Shown here: positions 12,860 to 25,475 of the stretch, one piece after another
How the letters are laid out: each line of letters begins with the position of its first letter
Numbering within the stretch: position 1 is the stretch's first letter
NCBI GenBank assembly: GCA_021292165.1
Contig: CM037876.1
Coordinates: 203,877,200-203,941,199, forward strand
Direction: 5' to 3'
Length of the DNA stretch: 64,000 nt
From: Shinisaurus crocodilurus
Lineage: Eukaryota > Chordata > Lepidosauria > Squamata > Shinisauridae
Notes under the pieces: generated by a model
Databases searched by the model: none
Told to the model about the DNA's origin: nothing
The model's input: the letters and a program-made list of their open reading frames with translations, nothing else
Position numbers and translations under genes: made by a program

Positions 12860-13950
12860 ATAATAAATAATAGTAAGTAATCCTGTGAGTTCTCATAGTG
12901 GCTTATGAGACAACACCATCACCACAATAATAATACAAAAAATTCACGTAACAAAGGTAAGCAATTAAAATATTTGTCATATAAGCACATTTATAAAATC
13001 TACATATACAAAGCATCCAGCAGACTCACATCTATAAAACTAACTCCAATTCAGCAGCTAAAATTCCACCCTGAACAGGAAAGATGCAACATATTTCCGG
13101 AATGACAGATGGGAGTTGGCCAAATGGGCTTCCCTTGGAAGGGAGTTCCACAGTGAGGGCACCATCACCAAGAAGGTCCTAATCTTAATTGGATCTGATT
13201 ATACCTAATCTTAAGGCATGAAGGGGAGCATGTGGGAGAAGCTTCTCCTTCGGATACTCTGGGCCCTGACTGTTAAAGTGTGTGGGAGCATGGGAATGGT
13301 GAACATGACTTAGGAAGGGTATTTGTGTTAAGTATTTTATTATTTATTTATTACATTTATATACCACCCAATAGCCAAAGCAATTCACAAAACAGAATTA
13401 CAACCATAAAATATATTAACATAAAACATAGCATAAAAGTATTTTTTTTAAACCAAGTAGAATGGAACAAAAAACCAAGATTAGAACCAAAGTAAAACCA
13501 ACAGCAGTGCTAAGATCTAAAATGCATGAACACAGTGTTTAAAAACTAAAGGGCTTGAAAAGCCTTGGAGAATAAAAAGGTCTTCACCTGGCACTGAAAA
13601 GACTACAGCATAAGTGCCAGGGGTTCTTAGTAAACTTACTGCAATATGAAGTGGTCCAAGGACTTTTAAACTATTTTTTCTTTATTTTCTTTAATTTCCA
13701 TAAAGGTAAACGCCTCTGTGAGAGGCTAGGAACTGTGGTTCCTCTTGCCATGCACTTTCAGAACAGGGCCAGAAATGGGGAGTCTGTGGAGGGCATTCTA
13801 CAACCAAGGCAATATCACTGAAAAGGCCCTCTCCTTAGTAGCCATCCACCACACCTCACTTGGGGGGGCACCAAGATGAGCGCCTCCAAGAAAGTAGAGG
13901 CTTCCTTGGGCTCCAGATCTCCCTTCTGGGACATGTACATTGGAAGCAGT
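12860..13950 (-). mobile_element. LINE 3' ends, two minus-strand pieces
   Basis: Two blocks each carry the LINE 3'-tail pattern in reverse: 12860-13320 ('aagggagttccacagtgagg') and 13330-13950 ('tttatataccacccaatagc', 'ctgaaaaggccctctcctta'). They probably derive from L2/CR1-type elements truncated before the reverse transcriptase. Boundaries are approximate. Confidence 0.6.
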
Positions 13951-14089
13951 GCAGAGATGTTAATCTATCAGTGTTAATCTAAGCCCCCCTCAGTGCATTA
14001 CCATTATGTCAGAGCCTTAATCTTAATCACCCTTTCCTTCCATCCAAAGGCTCCTTTGGGGCAGTGGGTCCATACAGTTTAGTAAGTTT

Positions 14090-14378
14090 AATAACATGGC
14101 AGTGAGTGGAGGGTGGGGATTAACCCAGGGATCTTTGAGATGTGCACCAGCCACCATTTTGAATATGCAAGCCATGGCGGCAGTATGCGATAACCAGGGT
14201 TATCTGAGGTTGTTTAACCTTCAAATAACCCATGACACCTGGGTTCAAATGATACGACAAGCTGCGTCATGCCCCCACTGCTCTTTGCATATTCAAAATG
14301 GTTGCTGGCACATGTCTTGAAGCCCCGCAGGTTAATTAACCGATGGTGGCTTATCGTGACGTGCGAACCAACCCTGTA
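14090..14378. mobile_element. Palindromic mini-element, 5' end lost (ggttcgca family)
   Basis: The arms pair around 14220: 'ccattttgaatatgcaa' at 14153-14169 and 'ttgcatattcaaaatgg' at 14285-14301. The right terminus 'tgacgtgcgaacca' is the family end. No matching left terminus is seen. Confidence 0.6.
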
Positions 14379-14637
14379 TATTACTGTTGTTTGGGACTTG
14401 ACTTGCTCTGTGTAAGTCCTTTTCCTTATTCTGTGTCTTCTGTTACATTGATCTCATCCTTCACTGTTAATGTCTTGGTGATAAAAAATAAAGCTTCTAA
14501 AACCTAGTAGAAGGTTCTAGACCATAATTTGGGAATCCCTACTTTGGGGGCATAGCTAGCAGCAAAATCTTAGATGATGTGATTGGTAACTATAACATTT
14601 ATCCCCCAAGCCACATTTAAAGTCAGATCAATAATAG

Positions 14638-14955
14638 CAGGGGTGGGTGTCATGTGGCCCGCGGGTGGGCCACCCCACCTCCAGTGCAGCCCATGCTACC
14701 AAATTTGGCAGCAGCAAAATAGCCCGTATTTTTTTTAAAAAAAACCCAAATGGTGCTTTTAGCACTATGGAGCACTGAAAGGGTCAAATTTAGCTTGCAA
14801 ACAAGTTAAAGGTTAGTACTACAGAGCACTGTGCAGTGGCTTGCCACTGAATTTCAGTGACAAACTGGCAATTTAAAAAAATTGGGACACCCTGTGGACT
14901 GCGGCTCACGAGGGGGTGGCATGGCCCCTAGACCTCCCATAATTGCCCACCCCTG
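14638..14955. mobile_element. hAT-type element, 318 bp
   Basis: The ends CAGGGGTGGG and CCCACCCCTG are perfect 10-bp inverted repeats. The flanks aataatag (14630-14637) and aactatag (14956-14963) match at 7 of 8 positions, an 8-bp target duplication. The interior is non-coding and contains 'gtggcccgcgggtgggccac'. Confidence 0.85.
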
Positions 14956-17900
14956 AACTATAGGCTAGTAGAGATGACCCTCCATTTCATTGCTTTTTGT
15001 TACTTCTGTTCTATTCATACCCATACACCTTTTTTCATATGGAAACATCTATGTAGTTCTATTAAAACATTCTCTTTACCCTTCTTTAAAAAATCAGTTT
15101 CCAATTTTAGATTCAACTGTAGGATCATTCAAGTTCCTAGGGAACCACACAGCAGGTAATATAGCAGATGGCAGACAGCACTGCCTAGAATCTCTGAGGG
15201 CAAATGTGCTGTCTATGGGCAGTGCTGGAATTCAAACCTTGGTGCCTGAAGCAGAACAAACCCCCATGTTGCTGCCTTAAAATGCACTAATAAAGAAATC
15301 AGTGGAATGGAAGAGACGTGTGTATAATAAACAGAACACAGCAACTCTGCAATCCCCTGCTTTGCAAATACATTTTAAGCGCAATCACTAGACCTCCATG
15401 TGAGCTATTACACCACTTCATTAATTCTCCTGGCATGTGGCCCAGCATGGCTGATACTGGTGCCGTGTGATGTATCTGTTAAGGAGGGAGGAAGGAATGC
15501 GCAATGTCATGCCATACAGTTGAAAAAGTGTGCATGTGGAGGGGAGACTACAGTCAGCATCAGAATTTTGACCCACTTTCTCTTGAGGCTCTTATTAAAC
15601 CAGCACCAGAGCTTTTCACGGAAACAGTTTCACCCTGGGGTTGGTCCTCAGTGTGGAGCCAGTGCTTTGAGCCATTTTTTAAAAAACTAAATCATGAATG
15701 AGCCATTAAATCTTAACAAGTGCTGTGCTCAGAAGTTGATTTCTAGCATTATTGGGTTTTTTTTTAAAAAAAATCTGTGTTGGATAGCAGGATGAAACTT
15801 ACTGTATGCCATTGATGGCCACAAAAGGAGTCTTCAGTTAACTGTCTCTGGTGAACTCTAGGGATCAAATGGCGTTTGATACTGCAGCAAACCAGATGCT
15901 CTGTATGGGTGTAGTGTGAAAGTTCAAGCGTTCAGTTAAAGACTTCTCTATACAGATCAAGCCTGCCAATCCTAGCATCCACTTACACCAGGCTGCATTA
16001 GGTCATCCACCTCTGGTTGTCTTCACGTGGCCTTGAACATTACCTTTATGCATCTGCTCATTTCCCCCCTTAAATTCGATCTCTCGGTTTTAGTATTTGC
16101 TGGGAATTACTCATTAGATCAGCACAGAATGTTTGCCCTAGCCCTGATGGCTACAGATAAAAACATCCCTGGAGGAAATGATTAAAAAGTGCAGTCTTGA
16201 TTGTTTTTATATATTTTGGAGAACAATGAATAGGGAAGGTGGGGAGGGAAAGCAGACTAGCTCTTTCATTGACTTAATTTGTTGCTGACTGACTGCACAT
16301 CAAGCCTTCATTTCAATAAATTCCCTGTTAATGGAACCCTCTATTGCTCACATCTCCAGAGGGAGGGAGGGAGGGAGGGGCAGTTATAGACATGTGTGGT
16401 CACACACATACATGCAACAGATCCCAGAGGGGAAGAGTAAGTTGTATTTCAAGTTTTTGGGGAGGATAGCAACCCCAACAGCTCTGCTTTACTGTAGAAA
16501 TTGCATAGCCAAACAGGTTTTGTGCTGGAAAGCTGGTCTCTGAAGCACAGGGGTAATTCGGCAAGTCTTTGCATTTCTCCAAGAGCCAGGGAGGCCCACA
16601 AGCAAACAGCAGAGAGTGGATGGAACTGGGGAGTTGGCACGCTGCAGCTTTTATTAGTTCAGATTTCTTCCTTCTCTCGCTTGCCTTTACCTTCCGGGCA
16701 AAGAAAATTCAAGGCAATTAAATGCTGAGAAGGCTCTCCCATCTGTCCCAGAGCCACTTCTCCCCTGCATGATACTTTTACGATATTGAAGATTGCTAGT
16801 CATAGCCCCCAAATGCTTGTTTGCCATCAAGAGGAAAGTCAGTATGGCTTTGTTCTGAAAGCTGTGGCAAAGGAACCTCTTCTTCTTCTTCTGCTACAGA
16901 CTCAGTTTCGACCTGAGTTTAGCTCCACTAGTACCCCTGCTCTAATAATGGGCTTTCCTTTCTTTCATTCCCTGCTTTCCTCAGGTACATAGACCCAAAG
17001 CCTCTTTGCAGCAGGGACCGTCATGTATCAGGTTCCAAGACAGCATCAGGGAGTTTGTACCGAATATTACCTAACTAAGACTGGTTTGGAGCTGGTTTGA
17101 TTGTCAAATCTTAAAAACTGTTGTTTCATAGAGGTGCTAAGACGGCTTGGTTAGAACTCCTTAACCTTCCCCATAACTACAATTCCCAGGTCATAAGAGC
17201 CCTGGCAGTTAAACATACTTGAAACTGTTTTATATGTGCAGTGTGGACACACCTTTAGAATAGCTCCGATTTCTTTGTTGTAGCTGTTCCCCTGCACTTT
17301 CCCGATAGCCAGAATAATGGAGATTTGCTAGTTTGTTTAGTTTGCTGTAGGGCTATGCCTGTGACATGCATCATTTTCTTTGTCTCACATCCACAGACAC
17401 ATATCTACATGCCGTTACCACATGTTCTTGATCACACGTGCATGTAAACACGCATCCGTACACGTGTATTCAAACAGCATCGGAATATTATGATCTTTTG
17501 CAGAGGTGTGGTATGCACACATTAGATTGTACACTGAGCTAGACACGATGGGAAAATTAGCTCAGGAACACAAACAACATGTTGTGATATGTATCACTTT
17601 AACCAGCTGCAGCACATTGTTTACACATGGAAGGGACAGAATGGCTGTAAACAGGTTTTGTTATGTCTTACTAGAAACCTTGATTCTAGACTGTGAGAAC
17701 AATATGAGCTGGTCACATGGTTTGTATGTTCTGATGACGTGCTAACTTGTTTTCTGTCTGAAGCCATCTTAGAGAGAAGCTGGACTGCTTTCTCTCTTCT
17801 TCTTGTTCTTCTTGCTGGACTTTGTTACTGCAACAATGTAACGTCTTTGCTGAGGTGGAGTGAAGCTCAACTTACTCCACTGGATGTAATGCTTGCTATG

Positions 17901-18720
17901 CATTTATACTCTGCACATGGACTGTAACTAGGAAATGTATACTCTGTAGAACTTTACTTGCTAAGTGAATAAACAGGTAGAATTAGACCTGTGGTGTTAC
18001 AGAGTGTTTCCTGACTCCATGGATTAATCTGCAATGGAGAAGCTGGAGGCAGTCTGACAACAGGACAGACTGGGCTGGTCAAACTGGCACTGCACGCTGT
18101 GCGGGGGGAGGTGAGATCTGGAAGATCTGTGTGTGGAATTTCAGGCGTCTGCTAGCACACAGACAGGATTATAAATCTCCCACACTCTGCATACTCTCAG
18201 ATGCCAACACAACATTTAAGATTAAAGCATACAAGTTTTGTTTTATCACAAACGTTTGCAGAAAGGAAATACTGATTAGACAACCACCTCTAGCACTGGA
18301 CCAGCAGACTATTCCTTTATGGTTCCCAATAACAGTGATGGAACAAGAGAAGACAGCACTATGGTTCACCAAAGAAGGGGTGGGGAAGGTGGTTAGGGTA
18401 ATGGGGAGGCAGGGAGAGGGAGGCCTAGGCACAATGGGGAATGCTTTAGTTTCAGTGGCACAGGGTTGGGCATGGGAGGGGCAGAAGGGATAGATGTTGA
18501 GTGATTCCTGCAGAAATAAAGTTAGAGCAGGTATATGTACCTGATTCAGAGGAAGGGGAAAGCAAAGGGCTTCACTTCCTTCTTGGTCTAATCACTTGGA
18601 AATTCACTTATGACCCTGGCTACCCTGGCTTCTACAGGCTTCCAGTTATTAATGCATAATGGGGTAATTGCTAAGTATGAGAGACCCTAGTAAGCACAGT
18701 GGTCTTTGTTCCTATACAGC

Positions 18721-18790
18721 AGGGGTGGGCAACTTGCAGCCCTCCAGATATTTTGGCCTACAACTCCCATGATCCCTCACCCTTGGAAGC
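18721..18790 (+). mobile_element. hAT-like mini-element, left half only
   Basis: The sequence 'caggggtgggcaacttgcag' followed by 'ctacaactcccatgatccct' is one arm of the common palindromic hAT-like family seen at 29811. The other arm is missing. Confidence 0.6.
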
Positions 18791-20750
18791 CAGGGAGGCA
18801 TTTGCATTCATCCAGAGTTCCCATTGTTTGAATACTACCATAAGGGCAGCTCCTATTAATTCAATTAGGGTAAATGATATGCCAGTCATGTACTTTCAGT
18901 ACATTAGGTGCTAGTAGCTTGCACATTATCATCTGGATCCTTTTGCTCCTAGCTGACCTATGCAGCCTTCCAGAATAATAAAACATAATAGAAATGGTGC
19001 TAGGATGATGGCAACAGAACACCCATGTAAAAGCTATTATGGCTGAATTTCTCAGTTACAATACACACATAAATGGAGACAGTTGCCTTTCGAAGCTCTT
19101 TCAAGTCCCTGCCAGATCATGGACTCAGTGTAGCTGCCCTTCCGGAAGGAAAGAGGTTTTGCCAGGGGATGTAGGATTCAGAAGCAACATGGGAAAGATT
19201 GTCTTGCCAGAAATGTGTTGTGCAGTCATATACCAAATATCTCTTAACCTCTTCCATGTGGGAGAACTTCCCAGGGCGTTGCACCCCTTGTTAGTTGGTG
19301 GAAGGGATGCCATCGCCCTTTCAGTCACTAAAATTACTTGGGCCGGCCGTGGCAAGCTATGAAAGATAGAATTTTTGTAGGGGCAGCTGTCGAGAGTTTG
19401 AACTTGCATTGCTTCTTCATTGCTTGTGTTACTCCCCTAGAAATTAACTCCCCCCACTCCCTTTCATTTATTTATTTATTTTGCACAGTTACAAATTCCC
19501 CCTTTCTCTTATCATAGCTTAGAAAAATTGAGTCCCTGATATACAAGAATTGCTGCAGGCAGCCAGGCTGATTGAGAAACAAGCTGCAGCGCTAAGTCTC
19601 TGTGCTGCCTCACTCAAAATCCCTCTGCTCAGAATGAGTAATAACTATGATGAAGTTGACACATCTGTGTGGTTTGCCTTTACCTCCAACCCAAATCCCT
19701 GAAGAGGTATTCTGTACAAAAACCGACATGGTTGATGAGCAGTCCTTAACTAAGTGCAGCATCATTTTACATCAGTGCCCCTGTAGGAATCCTTACTCTG
19801 ATCCAGAAAGCTACGTGTATGTGGGAGGATTGACAGTGACTATTTCCCAACTTTATTCTGATGGTGGTGGTGAATTGCACTTATATGGGTGTGCCTGTAC
19901 CAGCTTCCCCCCCCCCCCTTGGGACACATAGTGAACAGCCAGTAGAGCCCACACCTCATGCCAAGAGAGGTCCCTGACCAGGACTCTACATCTGGGTTTT
20001 GTTGCAAATGGAGCCCCCACCTCATTGAAGAGGCACTGACCTCCCCATAATATTCCTCACAATGTTCAGCTAAATGTCCCAAGGAATGTTGCTGCCACTT
20101 GATAAAGCAACCTGAAAAGCTGATTTATGCCATTCTTCTGCTGTTCTTTTTGTGTGTGGATTGTAAGCACTCACTGAACAGGACAGGAATGTATTGGGAG
20201 AAGACAGGATGAAGTAACCCAGAAAGAAACACAAGATGGAGCACTGGTGTGAGCACAGCCTGTGTTACATGATAGGAAAAGGGAGTGACCATTGCCTTAA
20301 AATTGCAGTATTTTCAGTTCCCTAAATCACAACTGACCGTGTATGTGTTTCCCAGTAACCCTTTGCATATGTACAGATCCTCTTGTTCTATAAAATTAAG
20401 TTAAGGATCTTACAGTCAGGCACACATGAGGAAGGCATGCCAGGGCAGGCATTAGTGTCATGGAAGTGCTGTTTGTGTGAACTGATGTCTCTGCCTGGTT
20501 GGCCCATAAGCAGGCCCCCTGATTCCTGTTATGACAGCAACACTTTTCTAAACAACCCCCATCATGGCCATCAGAGCAACCATATATATAAACCATCTAC
20601 CTAGGAGTGCTGGTTCACCATGTAAGCTTAGTGGCTCCTTTGCACTTCTGAGGTGTTCACATAATAATTTGTGAACCAGATCTAAAATGCATGATCCCCT
20701 GTAGGCAGAAGTGCATAGATGTTCCAACTCTGCCTCATGTCTTTAAAGCT

Positions 20751-20777
20751 CAGCTGCTGCTGCTGCTGCTGCTGCTG
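20751..20777. repeat. (CTG)n trinucleotide tract
   Basis: A run of about eight CTG units, uninterrupted. Intronic and short. Confidence 0.9.
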
Positions 20778-22689
20778 TGCAAACTAGGGCCTGGGAATGC
20801 ATACCGGTAATTTGCAGCAGAGAAGCTTTAGGCAGCAGCAGGGTGCTTAATCCTTCCCCTGCTTGCCAGTTTCCCTCTGCCATGCCCCCCTACCAGCTAC
20901 AATCCAGACCTGTGTCTTGCATATCGTTCTGCCCTGGAAGTGACAGAATGAGACTGTTCTGCCAATTCATTATGCTTCATGCTTAAGTCAAGGCCTGCAG
21001 AACGGCATCTTCAGAGTTCCCATTGATGTCTACAGAGTTTGCAACTCAAGGAAGCAACCTCCCCCCTCAAAGAAGCATCCCTAATCCTCATGCCTCTTCC
21101 AGTGTACCACAGCAGAGGCCACTGGCGAAAAGCACTTCTTGATCTTGCTGAGTGATATTGTTATTGAAGACGCTGTGCAGATTGTAGGTTACTGCCTGGA
21201 GATGTAGCAGAAAAGATGAGGAGACAGCCTAGGGGGAAGAGCCTGGGAGAAAGTTGCTTAGATGCACATGCCTTGAATAATTAGCGATAAGAGCCAAAGA
21301 AATATTCATGACTTTGTGGAAAGATAAACAGATTTCTGATTAAATTTGGATTTTCTTTTCTAAAGCAGTCAAAGTTGTTTGGTGATTGGCAGTGTGGAAA
21401 TGAGTTTTCCGTGCATCCTGGCTGGCCTGAGGATCCCGTTTAGAGCTGTTAGCCAAGATAAAGCTGGAGATATACAGTTGCTGTGAATTGGCAGGAAATT
21501 TAGAGTGGATATGCCAAGAGCTCATGCTACTGTCACAGCGGTTGTGGTGCAGCTGTTGAGTGGTCAGATTAGCCTGCATTCTCTTCCTATTGCTCCCTGA
21601 CCCCCTATTTCATCCATATAAAATATTAGCCACAGCATTTGCCTTTTTCTTCTTCTTTTCTTCTTTTTTGGTATCTTGAGCCAGTGGGTGAAAAACAATA
21701 CAGGAGAATATGTGGATACCATAATACCTGCTTGAGGTGGAATATCCATTTACAGGATCTCTGTTTCCCATGTTTTTTAAAAAAATCAAAGCCACTTTTT
21801 TGGGGAGTTGGCAGAGGGGAATTTGAATTGGAGTTGCAGCCCTAATGGAGGACTTTTTAAACCCTTTCCTCCATTTTCTTGATTCAAATTGCTCTCCCCC
21901 AGAGCTTATATTCCTCTCATAGGAGGAAAATATACAGGTACTATACTCCCCTTCTGCAGTGCTGCAACCCCAATCCAAATATATCTTAAACACACACACC
22001 CCGCTCTCTCCCTATACACACACAACTTGGGTGCTTTTCACGAGCTAAGATCATTCGTGCCTTTGGTTACATTTGACAGCTTGCCTTTTGACAGCTTTCA
22101 GATGGAACCAAAAGGGAAAATAATCTTACCTGCAGCCTCTGTGGGGCAATGCCCAGGGTGGGTACCTGCTGGACTTTGCCAGCAGGCACACCCCCCCTGC
22201 ACACCACTGCACATTGCCCACCTGAGGTTCCCCATTCCCACATCCATGCAACTGTGAATGTCCACAGTTGCGCATGTGCAGGTAAAAAAATTATCCCCCC
22301 CTGCAAATATTTGCAAAAATTGGGGCAGGGGGATTTTTTAAAAGGGTTTGGCAACCATGGGCAGCCCCTCCAAGGTGCTGCTAGGGCACTTTGAAGGGAC
22401 TGTAGCTAAAGCTGTCTATAGCTTTCAAAATGGGGCTTGCGAAAGCTAGCTTGATAACTGGCTTTCACGATTGCCAGGGAGAAAAAGTTTAAAGTGGGGG
22501 GGGGAAGCTATGGCGAGCCTGACACAACTTATGATTGTGGCAGGAAGTGGGGGACACCAGTGCCAGCTGCCCCCAAGTACCAGTTGGGCACTTTTGGGGC
22601 AGTTGGCACTGGTGGGTTCCCAGGCACGCTTTGCAAGAGTGGCAAGGGGTTTTTGCTGCTCCTGCCAAGAGAGTTGGTAGCCGAACCCT

Positions 22690-22876
22690 AGCACCCACAA
22701 TGGAGTCACAACAACCCATCGTGGGTACAACAACCCCTAGAACAACCCATCGGTTGTCAGGGTGGCTTGTTGCCCTCAAACAAGCCATCATGCAGGGATC
22801 GGTTTGGGTTCACATGACATGACAATGCATCATGGATAGCAACCCATGATGGGTTGTCATGTCATGCGAACACAGT
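22690..22876. mobile_element. Palindromic mini-element remnant (ggttcgca family)
   Basis: Repeated and opposed 'aacccatcgtgggt' and 'caacccatgatgggttg' motifs end in 'tgtcatgtcatgcgaac', the family terminus. The left end could not be placed. Confidence 0.5.
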
Positions 22877-24147
22877 TAGTCTGTATGTGTTTTTGCCATT
22901 AGTATGAAAAACAACCCTTCCTTTTGGACATTTCATCCATAGTAATGTTAAGAAGAAGCATATATCAGTAAAATCCCAGTGAATTAATGCAAGGATGTGG
23001 CATAGGAATACAGACATAATTATAGGAAGCTGGCATTATCCATTGTGTAATTATTTTTTCCCATAAGAATATATGCACAATAAGCACTTCCTGGTAATCT
23101 GCCATGTGATGGTAGAAGAGAGCATTGTTTGAGATCTGCATACATTATTAGAACCGTTTGGGTCCCTCTTGCTTTGTCAGGCTGCTTCTAATGAAGGCTA
23201 TAAAGCAAATGGCTGCTGGTATATAATTTCTAGGATGCTAAATTATTATGTGGCAGGTTGGAACGAATAATTGATTTCAGGGAACTGTTTCTCAATTAGT
23301 TGCTAGGCAGGGAGCACAGCAGCAGACAGTGGTCTGAGCACATGTTGTGTTGGTGGGGGTTACTGCTGTTGTCCATTTTTTTCATCACTGCTTTAATAGG
23401 CCACATGTAGAAACCATGGAGCAGAAGATGATATGTTTAATGATGACTACACAATACAATTCAGGAGCACAATTTAGGATTATTTAAAGCAAACCTTCTC
23501 TAACTTCCTCTTTAGTTAATAAAGAATCTTTTTAAGCTTCTCTGAAGGTAAGGAGCATAAAGGGAATGCCCTGATTCATACATACGATAGTGGCATAATT
23601 GCTTCCATATCAGTCAAACACATGGCCCAAGGTGCAGATAAATAGGCAGGAAGACAGCAGGTAGACTGATGGCAAGCAAGACTAAGACCATTAGTTTGCT
23701 GGCCTGGTCCTGATGGAAAACCTGATAGCTTCACTCAGCAACAAGTTGTCCAGGCTGAGGGAAAGAGGCAGATCCCCTAGAGAGCCAGGAATTTTTCCGG
23801 GCTGTTGTACAAATTCCCCTACTGAAACCGCTTGTTGTTCTCTTCCAACCAAGAGCCCCAGTGAAGCATTTCAAGCCATCATATTTTGAATAGAGGCACG
23901 TGATAGATGTGTTGATGACAATATTAGGGACATGTCTATTAGAAGTGGCCCTAGCTGCTTCAGCTAAAGTTAGGGCTGATTTTAATAGCAGAAATTTAGT
24001 CTGTTACCAGAATAGTGAAGTATAATGACATTTGGTTGAATATTGGTATGTTAGGTAGTGAGCTGGCTAGATAGATGATTTTGCCTGTTGGTTTTATTTA
24101 TTATATTTCACTATATTATTAATATTGTTATGCCAAAGGCTTATGTA

Positions 24148-24148
<1 letters not shown>

Positions 24149-24180
<32 letters not shown>

Positions 24181-24403
24181 ATTTATATTTCACCTTTTTT
24201 CCTGCAAGGAACCCAAGGTGTATTACAGAATCATCCTCATCCTCTCCATTTTATCCTCACAACAATCCTGTGAGGTAGGTTAGGCTGAGAGTCAGTGACT
24301 GGCCCAAAGCCACCCAGTGAGCTTCATGGCCGAGTGGTGACTAGAACCCAGATCTCTCAAGTCCCAGTCCAACACTCTAACCACTACACCACACTGGCTC
24401 TCA
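24149..24403 (-). mobile_element. Sauria-type SINE, near full length
   Basis: Read on the minus strand: a tRNA-like head ('gtggtgtagtggttagagtg'), a conserved middle ('cagcctaacctacctcacag'), and a tail ('ggttccttgcaggaaaaaag') running into TAAA repeats. This matches the squamate-wide Sauria SINE group as I recall it. It lies about 610 nt upstream of the 34-nt exon. Confidence 0.85.
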
Positions 24404-24766
24404 CCACGCACTACACATATATTTATTCAATCATCCATTCATATTCAGCTGTGAGTCATCAAATGATAACTCACTGATTGACTACATATCAGGTCTATAG
24501 CATGCCCATTTTAGATGTTTAGTGAAAATGTTTCTGTTCTCTCAGCCTGTTTTTAATATCTTAAATTCTAACCCCTGCTGAAAGCTGGCCAAGGGGGTTT
24601 AGAATGGAGCAGAAGTGCCAGTCCACCAGCAGGTTGGTGTGCCCACTGCGCAGGCAACCTGGTATGCCTGTAGAAAGCTCCATGGGCATAGGGGATGTCC
24701 TGCTGGCAGCAGGGTCCTAAATAGTAGCTACTTTTTCCCCATTGGCTGAATGGGAGGGAAATTAAG

Positions 24767-24795
24767 AAGAGGAGGAGGAGGAGGAGGAGGAGGGG
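24767..24795. repeat. (GGA)n tract
   Basis: About nine GGA units follow 'attaagaa'. Confidence 0.9.
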
Positions 24796-25013
24796 TACCA
24801 GAGGAAAGCCACTGTGAGCCAGCAGGGCTCTGGAGGTTTTAGATCTCTCCCCTCACCACACCAAATTTAGGATTGCTCTGCCCAGGTGTCTGAATGAACA
24901 CTGGAATTTTCCCTGATATTGCTTCACTGGTAGAGCTGGCTCTGAGATACCATCCACATAATGAAATCATAAGGCGGGATTTTGCACTAACTGGATCATG
25001 TTTTGTTTTTCAG

Positions 25014-25047
25014 GTCACCGCATTATGCCTGCCCAGAAGTAATCCGG
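25014..25047 (+). CDS. BRSK2: BRSK2 exon: P+1 loop (34 nt)
   Basis: This 34-nt exon lies between the acceptor 'ttttcag' and the donor 'gtaagt'. One entering base completes the Gly codon begun in the preceding exon, and eleven full codons follow: SPHYACPEVIR. It carries the P+1 loop and the APE-like motif (CPE), which anchors the activation segment and shapes substrate binding. It ends in phase 0. Together with the preceding exon it rebuilds the segment LETSCGSPHYACPE around the LKB1-phosphorylated Thr. The Arg after PEVI is one of the positions that separates BRSK2 from BRSK1. The exon is too short to stand out as an open frame and was placed by splice sites, phase and protein match. Confidence 0.96.
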
Positions 25048-25475
25048 GTAAGTGAGCTTGAAATTTCAACATCCTTATAAAATGAACAGACAAAGAAACC
25101 CTTGCTCCCTTTTATTATTAGGTGACTTTGGATCATCCTCAGCTACATTGAAAAAGACATAAAGTTTCCCATATTAGGTCTCTCAATAATGCAAAGGGTT
25201 TAGAAAATTTCAGAATGAAAGGACACTCACAATGGCAGCCTAACAAACCCTAACAGCCAAAGCAGCGGCTCTCCGGTTTTATTATATCTATTTTCACTTT
25301 TAAACTCATTCATGTCTTTTTGGATCCCCTTTTACCTTAATCACAGCCTTCATCTAAGAAAGATGGAGCATGATTTCTTGTACTGCTCTTGGTGTGCCAC
25401 TGGACGCCAAGAGGGGTTATGTCCTCTTTCCCTACACTTGCAGCCCCTGGTGGCCTGGTAAATGAAAGGGCAGTA

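Noticed and set aside
17579..18010. Possible solo LTR with 'gtgaataaaca' polyadenylation-like signal
   Set aside because: No convincing TG...CA ends, no target duplication and no second LTR or internal gene could be found.
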